Counted from the stretch's first letter, positions 8,793 to 17,653 are shown. The stretch is 64,000 bases of DNA from Halotalea alkalilenta DSM 17697 (GCF_000621205.1 NZ_KK211226.1:200722-264721); one strand, 5' to 3'. The notes: generated by a model from the sequence alone, not told the origin. Translations and numbers: made by a program.

Positions 8793-9524
8793 TCAGCCCG
8801 GCATGGCCGGCAGCTCGTTGGGCCGCAGGTCGAAGATCAGCACTTCGGCCTGCTCGCCGCGCTCGACGGTGATCTCGCCGACGCCGCGAAGCCTGGCACC
8901 ATCGCCCGCCTCGAGCTGCTGGCCATTGACCACCAGGCGTCCACTGGCGAGGTGGACGTAGGCGAAGCGCTGCTCCGCCAGGGTGAGCGTCTCTCGCTCG
9001 TCCCCGTCGTAGAGCCCGGCGTAGACCCGCACGTCCTGGCGGATCGGCAGGGTCGCCTCTTCCCCTTCGCCTTCGGGCGCAAGCAGCATCCTGAGCCTGC
9101 CGCGCTTCTGCTCCGTGCTGAAGTGGCTTTGCAGGTAGCGGGGCGTGTAGCCCACGCGGTCCGGCACGATCCATATCTGCAGGAAGTGAACCGGATCCGT
9201 TTCCGACGGATTGAACTCGCTGTGCAGTACGCCTTGCCCCGCGCTCATCAGCTGCACGTCACCGGGTACGATCACCGAACCGTTGTCCATGCTGTCCCGG
9301 TGCTCGATTCGTCCCTCGAGCACGTAGGAGAATATCTCCATGTCGCGGTGCGGATGGCGGCCGAAGCCTCGGCCCGGGGCGACCCGGTCGTCATTGATTA
9401 CCCGCAGGTCGGAGAAGCCGATCTGCTCGGGATCGAAGTAATCGGCGAAAGAGAAGGTGTGGTACGAATTCAGCCAGCCGTGATCGGCGTGGCCGCGCTG
9501 GGATGCGTGGCGAAGCTCAATCAT
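8793..9524 (-). CDS. Pirin family bicupin (YhhW-like)
   Basis: A 243-residue pirin. The metal-binding histidines are visible in the N-terminal cupin (FGRHPHRDMEIFSYVLEG, QGVLHSEFN), preceded by the family opening SQRGHADHGWLNSYHTFSFADY. E. coli YhhW and related proteins show quercetin 2,3-dioxygenase activity in vitro, but the cellular role is unsettled. It starts a presumed minus-strand unit with DoxX and the quinone reductase. Start chosen at 9524 because of the upstream GGAGAG and the conserved MIELRHASQRG opening. Confidence 0.92.
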   Translation of the reverse strand: MIELRHASQRGHADHGWLNSYHTFSFADYFDPEQIGFSDLRVINDDRVAPGRGFGRHPHRDMEIFSYVLEGRIEHRDSMDNGSVIVPGDVQLMSAGQGVLHSEFNPSETDPVHFLQIWIVPDRVGYTPRYLQSHFSTEQKRGRLRMLLAPEGEGEEATLPIRQDVRVYAGLYDGDERETLTLAEQRFAYVHLASGRLVVNGQQLEAGDGARLRGVGEITVERGEQAEVLIFDLRPNELPAMPG

Positions 9525-9592
9525 CTGCGCTCTCCTCCATTATTGGGGCGTCACCCCTGGGCTTACGAAGATCGAAAGCGCTAGGTACGCGA

Positions 9593-10990
9593 TTACTGAA
9601 TCGACAGACGGTAGGCCCCGCCCTCGCCACCGTACGAGCTCGCCTCGATCAGGTAGTCGCCCGGAGAGAGCTCGACCTCCAGCCGCGCGTCGCTGTTGCC
9701 GCCGCTATCGTCGTCGGAGGCATCGACGTCGTTGCCCGAAAGCGCCAGCACCGAGTCGATACTGCTGGAACTCATCATCAGAGTGTAGCTGCCCGCGCGG
9801 GTGATGCTGAGGCGATACTCATCGGTCGCGCCAGGAGCGAGCTCGACCTCGACCGCCTCTCCGACGGCGATATCACCACCACCCGGCGGCAGCGCCTCGT
9901 CAACGGTGCTGGTGATGGTGAAGAGCCCGGTACCCGTACTGTAGGCGCGCGCCTGGAGCCGATAGTGACCCGGCTCCAGCGAGGCATCGATCCGCGCATC
10001 ACCCTGCCCGTTACCGGTGTCCCCACTGTCATCGTCGCTGAGCTGTACGCCGTTGCCGCTCAGCTCGAGGAAGCTGTCGATGTCGCTCGAGCGCATATCG
10101 ATGGTCACCCGCTGGCGCTGCTCGAGCGTGAACTCGTACTCCACGGGCCGGCCTGCGTAGTAGGAGGTCAGCGTGCCGCCCAGGGTGATCGGCCCGCCGC
10201 TATTGATCTCGCTGCCTTCAGGCAGCTGCTTCTGCTGGGCAACCAAGGAGTACAAGCCCTGATCGCCATCGATCGCACTCGCCACCAGCGCATACTCTCC
10301 GGGCTCGAGCAAAGAGACGATCCGGGCATCGCGCCCGCCGGCGCCGTCGTCGTCCTCGAGCGAGACACCGTTGCCCTCGAGCGCGAGGAAAGCGTCGAAA
10401 TCGGTCGAACTGAGGGTGAACTCATAGATGCCCCGCTGTTCGATCGCGAAGCTGTAGCGATTCTCCGCCCCGCCCTCGTTCACGTCCTGACCTTTCCCGA
10501 GCCAGCCATCGACCGGCTGATCGAGCGTCAGCGCGCCGTCGTTGCGCGTGTCGACCGTCTTCGAGCTCAACCGGAACGGGCCATAGTCGTTCTGATCGAC
10601 GCCGCTCACCGCCAGCTGATAGTCGCCAGCGCGGGCGCTGCGATAGGCCAACGACACCCCGGCCTCATCATCGCCGCAGCCGCAGCCGGTCTCGCTCGTC
10701 GCCAGCAGAGCGCCGTCCGGATCGAACAGCGCAAGCCTGCCCTTCAACGCTCCCGACAGCGCCACCTGCACCGTGGTGTCGGCATCGAGCTTGAGATCAG
10801 CGACGGCGTAGCGGCTGCCGTCGTTCAAGTTCTTCGGGCTCTGGGTGGTCATCTCGCCTTGCAGCGAACCACCGAGCTCGAGACGTTTAGCGGTGGTGGT
10901 AGAGGACGCACCTTGGTTACAACCCGACAGCAGCGCTACCACCGCGGCTGCCAAAAGCGCCGCGCGGTGGACGTTAGAATCGATCTTCAT
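9593..10990 (-). CDS. Lipoprotein with four PPC-type beta-sandwich repeats
   Basis: A 465-residue predicted lipoprotein: basic N-terminus, hydrophobic segment and lipobox LLSGC. After it come four repeats of about 95-110 residues resembling bacterial pre-peptidase C-terminal (PPC) domains. Repeats 2-4 carry an acidic loop of the form ALSGNxVxxxDDDSGxxxDARL followed by LxPGxYxLxAxxY. The aspartate-rich loops suggest calcium or other divalent binding. There is no protease or other catalytic domain, although PPC domains usually hang on secreted enzymes. The ATG at 10990 has GGAGCAGGGA upstream. The role is unknown; a surface adhesin-like or binding protein is possible. Confidence 0.75.
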   Translation of the reverse strand: MKIDSNVHRAALLAAAVVALLSGCNQGASSTTTAKRLELGGSLQGEMTTQSPKNLNDGSRYAVADLKLDADTTVQVALSGALKGRLALFDPDGALLATSETGCGCGDDEAGVSLAYRSARAGDYQLAVSGVDQNDYGPFRLSSKTVDTRNDGALTLDQPVDGWLGKGQDVNEGGAENRYSFAIEQRGIYEFTLSSTDFDAFLALEGNGVSLEDDDGAGGRDARIVSLLEPGEYALVASAIDGDQGLYSLVAQQKQLPEGSEINSGGPITLGGTLTSYYAGRPVEYEFTLEQRQRVTIDMRSSDIDSFLELSGNGVQLSDDDSGDTGNGQGDARIDASLEPGHYRLQARAYSTGTGLFTITSTVDEALPPGGGDIAVGEAVEVELAPGATDEYRLSITRAGSYTLMMSSSSIDSVLALSGNDVDASDDDSGGNSDARLEVELSPGDYLIEASSYGGEGGAYRLSIQ

Positions 10991-11231
10991 TCCCTGCTCC
11001 AAATTATTTCGCTGCACCCGCGGGGCCGCGAGCTCGTCCGAGTACCCTTTTGGGCGACTATGGATTCAATCCCAAATCAGCAAATAAGGAAAGGCATCAG
11101 CAGCGACACCGGCATCCACCAAAAGATGCAGGCGCGGGAGCGAGCGAAGCCAACGAGCGGATACGCAACGCCCGCGACCAGAAGGACGCGGGCGCAACGC
11201 GGTCACCGGGCGGATCGCCCAGGGGCGGGGA

Positions 11232-11858
11232 TTACTTGGCGGCTTGGTAGCGTTTTTCTACTTCGGCCCAGTTGACCAGGTTCCAGAACGCCTTGATGTA
11301 GTCGGGGCGGCGGTTCTGGTAGTTCAGGTAGTAGGCATGTTCCCACACGTCCAGGCCAAGCACCGGGGTCGCCTCGAGCCCGCCCAGGGACTTCGGCGAC
11401 AGCGGGCTGTCCTGGTTGGCGGTGGAGCCGATCGCGAGCTTGCCATCCTTGACCGTGAGCCATGCCCAGCCGGAGCCGAAGCGCCCCTTGGCGGCGGTCT
11501 CGAACTGCTCCTGGAACTGCTCGAAGCTGCCGAAGGTGCTGTCGATCGCAGCTTTCAGCTCACCCACCGGAGCGCCTTCGGAGTTCGGCGTGAGGATGGT
11601 CCAGAACAGCGAGTGGTTGGCGTGACCACCTGCGTTGTTGCGGATCGCAGTGCGGCTGGCTTCAGGCACGTCGTCGAGCTTGGCCACCAGCTCCTCGGCC
11701 GAGAGGCTGGCGAACTCGGGCAGCTTCTCGAGCGCGGCATTGGCATTGGTGACGTAGGTCTGATGGTGCTTGGTGTGGTGGATTTCCATCGTCGCCTTGT
11801 CGAAGTGCGGCTCTAGCGCATCGTAGGCGTAGGGGAGTTGCGGAAGTTCGTAGGCCAT
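11232..11858 (-). CDS. sodA: Superoxide dismutase, manganese type
   Basis: A 208-residue cytoplasmic superoxide dismutase. The metal ligands are in [12 protein letters not shown] (His), [13 protein letters not shown] (His) and [10 protein letters not shown] (Asp and His). The NAGGHANHS and STANQDSPL segments favour the manganese (SodA) over the iron (SodB) type, and the sequence follows E. coli SodA closely throughout. A frame runs upstream to 12017, but the ATG at 11858 begins the conserved [18 protein letters not shown] and is preceded by GGAGTCACAGT. It is divergent from the SufR-like regulator; paired operators sit in the shared intergenic region. Confidence 0.97.
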   Translation of the reverse strand: MAYELPQLPYAYDALEPHFDKATMEIHHTKHHQTYVTNANAALEKLPEFASLSAEELVAKLDDVPEASRTAIRNNAGGHANHSLFWTILTPNSEGAPVGELKAAIDSTFGSFEQFQEQFETAAKGRFGSGWAWLTVKDGKLAIGSTANQDSPLSPKSLGGLEATPVLGLDVWEHAYYLNYQNRRPDYIKAFWNLVNWAEVEKRYQAAK

Positions 11859-11986
11859 TACTGTGACTCCTCTGGAATCTATTATGTTCTGCCCGGCCGC
11901 ATCGGCTCGGGTGGCGCGTCGAATAAAACAAGCGCGCGCTTGGATATTAGGAGCCCTGCGGGCGTCACGCAAACGAGAATGCGCTC

Positions 11987-12004
11987 GGCAACGCGATCGT
12001 TGCC
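11987..12004. promoter_or_regulatory. CAAC-N6-GTTG inverted repeat, candidate SufR-type operator 1
   Basis: GGCAACGCGATCGTTGCC gives seven-base arms around a four-base centre, i.e. CAAC-N6-GTTG. That is the form I recall being reported for cyanobacterial SufR. It is embedded in a wider GAGAAT (11975-11980) / ATTCTC (12007-12012) inverted pair. It lies between sodA and the SufR-like gene, 56 bp before the latter's start. Confidence 0.6.
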
Positions 12005-12026
12005 TTATTCTCAACACGCCCTAGTA

Positions 12027-12043
12027 TGCAACCATGTGTTGCA
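12027..12043. promoter_or_regulatory. CAAC-N5-GTTG inverted repeat, candidate operator 2
   Basis: TGCAAC-CATGT-GTTGCA, with perfect six-base arms and a five-base centre, ends 16 bp before the regulator start. It is a second copy of the CAAC/GTTG theme with one base less in the spacer, consistent with autoregulation. Confidence 0.5.
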
Positions 12044-12059
12044 TTCCGAGCCCGAGTCG

Positions 12060-12719
12060 ATGACCCGCCATGATCCCCCCGCTGGCGTCGGTGCATCCGC
12101 CGAGACCCGCATCCTCGAGCTGCTCAAGCGCCGGGGCGCTTCGACGATCGCCGAGATCGCAGGCACCCTCGGGGTCAGCCACGAGGCCGCGCGACAGCGA
12201 CTCAACAAGCTCGACGAAAATGGGCTGATCGAGAGCAGCGAGACCCGAGGCGCGGTAGGACGCCCGAAACGCCAGTGGCGGCTGACTTCACGCGGGCATG
12301 ATCGCTTTCCCGATGCCCACGCCCAGCTCAGCGTACAGCTGCTCGACGCGGCGCTGTCGCTGCACGGCGAGAGCGGCGTCGAGCTGCTGCTCGGCCAGCG
12401 CGAGCAAGAGATGCGCAGCCGCTACCTTCGCCACTGCGCCGAGGCCTCGAGCACCGCCGAACGACTCGAACTGTTGGTCGAACTGCGCGACGCAGAGGGC
12501 TACATGGCGCGCTGCGAGCCGCTTGGCGATGGCGAAGGCTGGCGATTGATCGAGGATCACTGCCCGATCGGCACCGCGGCCGGGCGCTGCCAGGCCTTCT
12601 GCGCCAGCGAGCTGCGCCTGTTCCAAGCGGTGCTCGGCGAAGGGGTGGAGATCCAGCGCGAAGAGCACCTGCAGCGCGGCGGCGCACGCTGCGCCTATCG
12701 CATCATACCGCGAGGCTGA
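12060..12719 (+). CDS. SufR-like winged-helix regulator with C-terminal Fe-S cysteine motif
   Basis: A 219-residue DeoR/ArsR-like regulator. The N-terminal winged helix (about residues 13-75) has STIAEIAGTLGVSHEAARQRLNKLDENGLI and the wing GRPKRQWRLT. The C-terminal half has the SufR hallmark DHCPIGTAAGRCQAFCASEL (C-x8-C-x3-C) and a further cysteine in GGARCAYRI. In SufR the cysteines hold a [4Fe-4S] cluster that tunes repression of Fe-S assembly genes. No suf operon is in the window; instead the gene is divergent from sodA, with two CAAC-N5/6-GTTG boxes between. I infer a redox or Fe-S sensor that controls itself and perhaps sodA. Confidence 0.85.
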   Translation: MTRHDPPAGVGASAETRILELLKRRGASTIAEIAGTLGVSHEAARQRLNKLDENGLIESSETRGAVGRPKRQWRLTSRGHDRFPDAHAQLSVQLLDAALSLHGESGVELLLGQREQEMRSRYLRHCAEASSTAERLELLVELRDAEGYMARCEPLGDGEGWRLIEDHCPIGTAAGRCQAFCASELRLFQAVLGEGVEIQREEHLQRGGARCAYRIIPRG

Positions 12720-13806
12720 GTCGCCCCGGCGCCTGGGTCGCCGCCCGTTCACCCAGGACCTGCGCGGGCAGCACCAGGCTGACGCCGAGCGCCGCGCGCC
12801 AGGCATCCTCGTCCTCGATCGCAGTGAACAGCGGCACGCAGCGCGCCGCCTCGATGCGTTCGAGCAGCCAGCGCAGGTCCTCGAGCCGTGGATGGACGTT
12901 CCAGCGCAGACGCAGGTCCTGCGTTCGCATTCCCGGCGGGCCTCGTGGATCGAGATGGCCGGTGAAGATCGCCCGATGCCGGCGCCGAGGGTCGGCCAAC
13001 AGCCGCGCCATGGTGCCGCCAAGGCCGTCGGGGTCGGCTGCCAGCAGCAGCCGGGCCCCGGGGTCGAAACCCTGGCGCCGCTCGAGCAGCCGGCCCAGCG
13101 CCGCAAGCGCGGACGGTCGAATCAGCTCCGCGGCCTGGGGATCCGCCAGCGCAGCCTCGAGCGCGGCCTGGCAGGCGTCGTCCATCGACCACTCCCCCGG
13201 CCAGCCCCGCTGCAACCACAGCGCCATCTCCAGCGCCCGGCCGGAGGGCGGCACCGGAAACAGCGTCGGCCCGGTCATCGCGGCGGCGATCCGCGCCTGG
13301 GCCTGGTCGAGGGCGCAATGATAGGCGCCATAGGAGGCATCGAGCAGCGCCACTGACGCGGGGGGAGGCACATCGAACGGCAGCAGCGCGGACTCGAGGC
13401 TGAAATCCCCGCTGTAGAGGATTCCGCCGCCGATGCCGAGATGCAGCCAGACGCCGCCCAACGCGTGCCCCGCCTGCCCACAGCGCACCTTCACACCCAA
13501 GATGTCCACCGCACCACGCAGCGGCAGCGCCCGCCAATCGCGCCCCGGCGGCAGCGACCGCGCGGTCTGGGCGGTGGCGTAGAGAGGAATTCGCGGGTCC
13601 AACCGGGCCACCGCGCCGATGTGATCGACATGATCGTGACCGATCACCACCGCATCGACCTCGAGCCCGCGCCACCAGGATTCAGGTCGCTCGGCGCAGA
13701 GCGAAGCGCCGGCGTCGAGCAGCAGCCGCACGCCCGCGGTCTCGACCAGGATCGCCGCCGGATGCTTGCCGCCCACGCCGCTCAGTATCTCGATCCGCGC
13801 GCTCAT
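12703..13806 (-). CDS. Metallo-beta-lactamase-fold hydrolase of the ABC-transporter operon
   Basis: A 367-residue protein whose N-terminal half is an MBL domain: start MSARIEILSGVGGKHPAAILVE, zinc motif GHDHVDHIGAV (HxHxDH) and LYSGDFSLES for the bridging aspartate. The C-terminal half (DPDGLGGTMARLL, FTGHLDPRGPPG) resembles the beta-CASP-like extension of exonuclease/phosphodiesterase relatives, but I am not certain. ATG overlaps the stop of the upstream ATPase gene (ATGA), so translation is coupled to the transporter. A phosphodiester or phosphonate-type hydrolysis of the imported substrate is plausible; the substrate is unknown. Its end overlaps the convergent regulator by 17 bp. Confidence 0.8.
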   Translation of the reverse strand: MSARIEILSGVGGKHPAAILVETAGVRLLLDAGASLCAERPESWWRGLEVDAVVIGHDHVDHIGAVARLDPRIPLYATAQTARSLPPGRDWRALPLRGAVDILGVKVRCGQAGHALGGVWLHLGIGGGILYSGDFSLESALLPFDVPPPASVALLDASYGAYHCALDQAQARIAAAMTGPTLFPVPPSGRALEMALWLQRGWPGEWSMDDACQAALEAALADPQAAELIRPSALAALGRLLERRQGFDPGARLLLAADPDGLGGTMARLLADPRRRHRAIFTGHLDPRGPPGMRTQDLRLRWNVHPRLEDLRWLLERIEAARCVPLFTAIEDEDAWRAALGVSLVLPAQVLGERAATQAPGRLSLAV

Positions 13807-14840
13807 CGCTGGCGCTCCAGCCGCCAGCCCTGCTCGAGGGTGACGGTGATCCGCTCTCCGGGCCGCAGCGCAGTGGCGTGATAGCCCTTCAACGCCTGCC
13901 CATCTGGCAGCGCCAGGCTCAACGCATAGCGCTCGCCCTTGAACACGCACTCGCGCACCTCGACCTCCACGCCCGCCTCGCTCGGGCGCACGTGCTCGGG
14001 CCGAACCAGCACCGGATGATCACCCCGGCGGCCCAAGGCACGCATCAGCCGCGAGCCTTCGACTTTGCGTCCACCGGCGTCCAGCGCAAGCGACAGCACC
14101 TCGCCCTGGCCGATGAAGCCCGCCAGCCAGTCGGTACGCGGCTCGCGATAGAGCGTCTCGGGACTCGCCCACTGGACCAGCCGGCCGCCCTCGAGCACCG
14201 CGATCCGGTCGGCCAGCGCCATCGCTTCGGACTGGTCGTGAGTGACGTAGACGAAGGTGGCGCCGGTGCGGCGATGGAAATCGCGAAAGTGCGTTTCCAT
14301 CTCGGCACGCAGGCTGCGGTCCAGATTCGCCAGCGGCTCGTCGAGCAGTACCACCTGCGGCTCGGCGGCCAGGCAGCGGGCCAGTGCGACCCGCTGGCGC
14401 TGGCCGCCGGAGAGCGATTGGACCCGCGCGCGCCCGTATTCGGCCAAGCGTACCGTCCCCAGCGCCTGCTCGACCCGCCGGCGCAGCTCGAGGCCACGCA
14501 CACCGCGAAGCTTGAGCGCATAGCCAACGTTGTCGGCGACGTCGAGGTGCGGCCACAGCGCGTAGGACTGGAACACCATGCCGACGCTGCGCCGCTCGGG
14601 CGGCACCAGCACGCTGGTCCGCCCGTTCTCGGCCGCGGCGAGCAGCCGCTCGCCGAGCAGCAGCCGGCCCTCGTCGGGGGCCTCGAAACCCGCCAGCACC
14701 CGCAGGGTCGTGGTCTTGCCGCAGCCGCTGGGGCCCAGCAGGGCGACGAAGGCACCATCGTCGATATCGAGATCGAGGGCATCGACCACGCAACGCCCGG
14801 CGAAGCGCTTGGTCAGCGCTTGGAGACTCAGTCCCGCCAT
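13803..14840 (-). CDS. ABC transporter ATPase, PotA/FbpC/PhnT class
   Basis: A 345-residue ATPase: Walker A LGPSGCGKTTTLRVLAG, Q-loop VFQSYALWPH, signature LSGGQRQRVALARCL, Walker B VVLLDEPLANLD and H-loop YVTHDQSEAMALADR. A C-terminal TOBE-like domain covers about residues 240-345 (VLVRPEHVRPSEAGVEVEVRECVFKGERYALSLAL). It energises the fused permease encoded immediately upstream (13-bp overlap). The class transports ferric iron, spermidine, 2-aminoethylphosphonate or phosphosugars, which the ATPase sequence alone cannot separate. Confidence 0.9.
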   Translation of the reverse strand: MAGLSLQALTKRFAGRCVVDALDLDIDDGAFVALLGPSGCGKTTTLRVLAGFEAPDEGRLLLGERLLAAAENGRTSVLVPPERRSVGMVFQSYALWPHLDVADNVGYALKLRGVRGLELRRRVEQALGTVRLAEYGRARVQSLSGGQRQRVALARCLAAEPQVVLLDEPLANLDRSLRAEMETHFRDFHRRTGATFVYVTHDQSEAMALADRIAVLEGGRLVQWASPETLYREPRTDWLAGFIGQGEVLSLALDAGGRKVEGSRLMRALGRRGDHPVLVRPEHVRPSEAGVEVEVRECVFKGERYALSLALPDGQALKGYHATALRPGERITVTLEQGWRLERQR

Positions 14841-16534
14841 GGAATCACTCCTTGCGGCAAGCGCCGGCCCAGCCCACCGAGCACCAGCATCAGCCCGGCG
14901 ACCAGCGCCATCACGATCACCGACAGCGCACAGGCCAGGGCGTTATCGCCGCTCTGGTCGAGGTTGAAGATCAGCACACCGAGGGTTTCAGAGCCTGGCC
15001 CCCAGAGCAGCGCCGAGACGGTGAGCTCGTTGACCGCGGTGAGAAACACCAGCAGGGCGCCGGCGAAGGCCGCCGGCGCGAGCAGCGGCAGCCACAGCTC
15101 GACCAAGCGGCGCAGCGGCCCGGCACCCGCAAGCTGCGCGGCCTCTTCCAGGGCGGGATCGCTGGCGGCCAGGCTCGCCCGCACCGGTTTGAGCGCGACG
15201 ACCATGAAACGCGCGAGGTAGGCGATCAGGATGATCCACAGCGAGCCGTAGAGCCCGAAGCCGAGCAGCGGCAGCGGACGGGCGAAGGCGAGGATGCAGC
15301 CGACCGCCAGGACCACACCGGGCAGCGCGTAGGGAATCTCGATCGCGGCCTCGAACAGCGCCAGCGGCCGGCTCGGCCGGCGCACCAGCAGCCACGCCAG
15401 CGGCAGGCTCAACGCCATCAATATCGCCGCCGCGATCGATGCGAGCAAAAGGCTGTTGCTCATCGCCCGCCACGTCACCCCCTGGCGGCCAAGCATCTCC
15501 GCATAGGCCGAGAGCGTCACCGTATCGGTATCGAACGCCATGCCCTGGGCGGGAAGCAGCGAGGCCATCACCAATGCCAGACCCGGCACCACCAGAACCG
15601 AGGCGATCACCGCCGCCAGCAGCAGCGATAACGGCCAACGCCAGCGACCGAGCGGCAGACGAGCGCCGCCGCCCGCGCAGCTAAAATGCGCAAAGCGCCG
15701 GTGCAGGCGACGCTGCAGCGCGAGGCTCGCCAGCGCCACCACAGCGACCAGCATCGACAGCTGGGCGACCTCGGGCAGCACCATCGAGCCGAGGGCGCTG
15801 AGTTTCTGGTAGATCAGCGTCGGCAGCACGTAGTAGCCCACCGGGATACCGAGCATCGCGGGGATACCGAAGTTGCCCAGCGCCGAGACGAAGGCGATCG
15901 CGCCACCCGCGATCAGCCCCGGCGCGGCCAGCGGCAGCACCAGGTCGATCAGCACCCGGTGAGGCGCCGCGCCGGCCAGACGAGCGGCCTCGACAAGCTC
16001 ACCCGGCAGCGTCACCAGGTTCGCGCGCAGGGCGAGGAACACCAGCGGCGCGTGCTGGACGCCGAGCAGCAGCGCGATGCCGTGGGCACCGTAAAGCGGC
16101 TGCGCGGAACCCAGCGCGGGTGCGATACCCAGCGTCACCAGCAGCGGGCTGGCCGGACCCGACAGCTGCAGCCAGGCGAGCGCGGTGACCTGGGGCGGAA
16201 TCATCATCGGCAGCATGAAGGCGAATGCCCAGAGCCCCTTGCGCGACAGATCGGTAATGGTCAGCGCCACGGCGAACAGCGCCCCCAGCGCCATCGCCAG
16301 CATGGTGCCGAGAAGACTGACGTAGAGGCTATTGCCGAGCGCACGCCAAGTGGTTGAAGCGCGCGCCAGGGCAACCAGCGGCGCATCGGCGGACAAGCCG
16401 ACGCCGTTCAACGCCTCCCAGCCGAGGCGCAGCACCGGCACGCTGCCGAGCAGCACGGCCAGCGCCAGCGGTAGCCAGAGCGGGGCGGTTCCTAGCACCT
16501 GGCCAAGGGCATGGGTACGAGCGCGCAGGCTCAT
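14828..16534 (-). CDS. ABC transporter permease, two fused membrane domains (FbpB/PhnUV type)
   Basis: A 568-residue inner-membrane permease made of two MetI-like halves, each with about six helices. EAA-type loops are visible as LVEAARLAGAAPHRVLIDLVLPLAAPGLIAG in the first half and LEEAAQLAGAGPLRRLVELWLPLLAPAAFAG in the second. Such fused permeases serve ferric iron (FbpB), hexose-phosphate (AfuB-like) and 2-aminoethylphosphonate systems. An alternative start at 16579 would overlap the binding-protein gene by 44 bp. The ATG at 16534, one base after that gene's stop, fits an operon better. Confidence 0.9.
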   Translation of the reverse strand: MSLRARTHALGQVLGTAPLWLPLALAVLLGSVPVLRLGWEALNGVGLSADAPLVALARASTTWRALGNSLYVSLLGTMLAMALGALFAVALTITDLSRKGLWAFAFMLPMMIPPQVTALAWLQLSGPASPLLVTLGIAPALGSAQPLYGAHGIALLLGVQHAPLVFLALRANLVTLPGELVEAARLAGAAPHRVLIDLVLPLAAPGLIAGGAIAFVSALGNFGIPAMLGIPVGYYVLPTLIYQKLSALGSMVLPEVAQLSMLVAVVALASLALQRRLHRRFAHFSCAGGGARLPLGRWRWPLSLLLAAVIASVLVVPGLALVMASLLPAQGMAFDTDTVTLSAYAEMLGRQGVTWRAMSNSLLLASIAAAILMALSLPLAWLLVRRPSRPLALFEAAIEIPYALPGVVLAVGCILAFARPLPLLGFGLYGSLWIILIAYLARFMVVALKPVRASLAASDPALEEAAQLAGAGPLRRLVELWLPLLAPAAFAGALLVFLTAVNELTVSALLWGPGSETLGVLIFNLDQSGDNALACALSVIVMALVAGLMLVLGGLGRRLPQGVIPWRD

Positions 16535-16535
16535 C

Positions 16536-17522
16536 TCAATAGCCCGCGAAGAGGTCGGCGAAGCGTGCCTTATCGGCATCGAGGCGCCCGAGCGCCTCGA
16601 CCGGATCGAACTCCAGATAGCGGATCGACTCCCGCGGCGGGAAGCCTTCGGGCGTCGGCATACCGCTCATCGCCGGTACGTAGCCTTGTGCGCGGACCAG
16701 CTCCTGGCCGGCTTCGGAAAGCAGGAAGTCGACGAACCGCCGCGCCGCCTCGGGGGCTTTCGCATCGCGGGTGATCGCCACCGGTTCGGTAACGTAGCTC
16801 ACGCCCTCGGCGGGAAAGACGAACTCGATCGGCGCTCCCTTGGCGCGCTCGCGCAGCGCCATGAAGTCGACCAGCATGCCGTAGGGCTTGGCCCCGGAGG
16901 CGACCGCAGTGAGCACCCCGCCGTTGCCTCCCTGGGCCTGGGCACCATGCTCACGCAGTTGGGCGTAGTAGTCCCAGCCGAGCCCAGGCGCGGCGAGCAG
17001 GCTTTCCAGATGGATCATCGCCGCGCCCGAGTAGAGCGGGCTCGGCATGCTCAAAAGACCGGCAAGCTCCGGCTCGGCGAGATCCCGCCAGCGCTGCGGA
17101 CGCCGTTCGGCGCGCTGGTGATAGGCGATGCCGGTGGTGATCAGCTTGGTGCCGTAGTAGCGGCCCTCGGGATCGTAGAAGGCCGGATCGAACCGCTCCT
17201 TGCCGGGCGCATCGTAGCGTTCGAGCCACCCCTCGGCGGCCAGCCCCTGCATGCTCAGGGCATCACTGATCAGCAGCACGTCGGGGGCGGGCGCGCCCGC
17301 CTCGCGCTCGGCGCGAAGCCTGGTCAGCAGCTGGCTGGTACCGTCTCGCACCCATTCGACCCGGATATCAGGATGAGCCCGCTGGAAGGCGTCCACGGTC
17401 GCCTGGGCGTCAGCGTTGGGCTGGCTGGTGTACAGACGCAGCAAAGTGTCCGCCTGTGCGGCGCAAAGCGTGGCGAAGCTCAGCGATATGCCGAGCAAAG
17501 CGTTCAGCAGCGGTTTGTGCAT
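16536..17522 (-). CDS. Periplasmic substrate-binding protein of the iron/AEP-like ABC transporter
   Basis: A 328-residue family 1 extracellular binding protein. The cleavable signal peptide is MHKPLLNALLGISLSFATLCAAQA, followed by a mature start at DTLLRLYTSQP. The body resembles FbpA/AfuA/PhnS proteins: VDAFQRAHPDIRVEWVRDGTSQLLTRLRAE, DVLLISDALSM, SPLYSGAAM and GVSYVTEPVAI. A tyrosine pair occurs in DPEGRYYGTKL, but not clearly at the iron-binding FbpA position, so iron is unproven. It is first in the four-gene operon, with the MBL hydrolase last, which favours an organic phosphorus-type substrate over free iron. Confidence 0.85.
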   Translation of the reverse strand: MHKPLLNALLGISLSFATLCAAQADTLLRLYTSQPNADAQATVDAFQRAHPDIRVEWVRDGTSQLLTRLRAEREAGAPAPDVLLISDALSMQGLAAEGWLERYDAPGKERFDPAFYDPEGRYYGTKLITTGIAYHQRAERRPQRWRDLAEPELAGLLSMPSPLYSGAAMIHLESLLAAPGLGWDYYAQLREHGAQAQGGNGGVLTAVASGAKPYGMLVDFMALRERAKGAPIEFVFPAEGVSYVTEPVAITRDAKAPEAARRFVDFLLSEAGQELVRAQGYVPAMSGMPTPEGFPPRESIRYLEFDPVEALGRLDADKARFADLFAGY

Positions 17523-17653
17523 CGTCGGTCTTCTCGCGGGCCTAGAGGGCATGAACGAACAAGGGCTTGAACAAAGGCCCAGCCTAGGCGCGCGAGTTGA
17601 CGATAGCGTGACGGTACGAGGCGAGCGGCAACGGGAAAGGGGAAGCGCGGGCG

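Noticed and set aside
9503-11275. A 590-codon frame antisense to the PPC lipoprotein
   Set aside because: Shadow of the lipoprotein gene; its composition is the mirror of the repeats on the other strand.
12703-17522. Naming the ABC system fbpABC (ferric iron)
   Set aside because: The iron-coordinating tyrosine pair is not clearly placed and the operon contains a hydrolase; no Fur box was recognised upstream.
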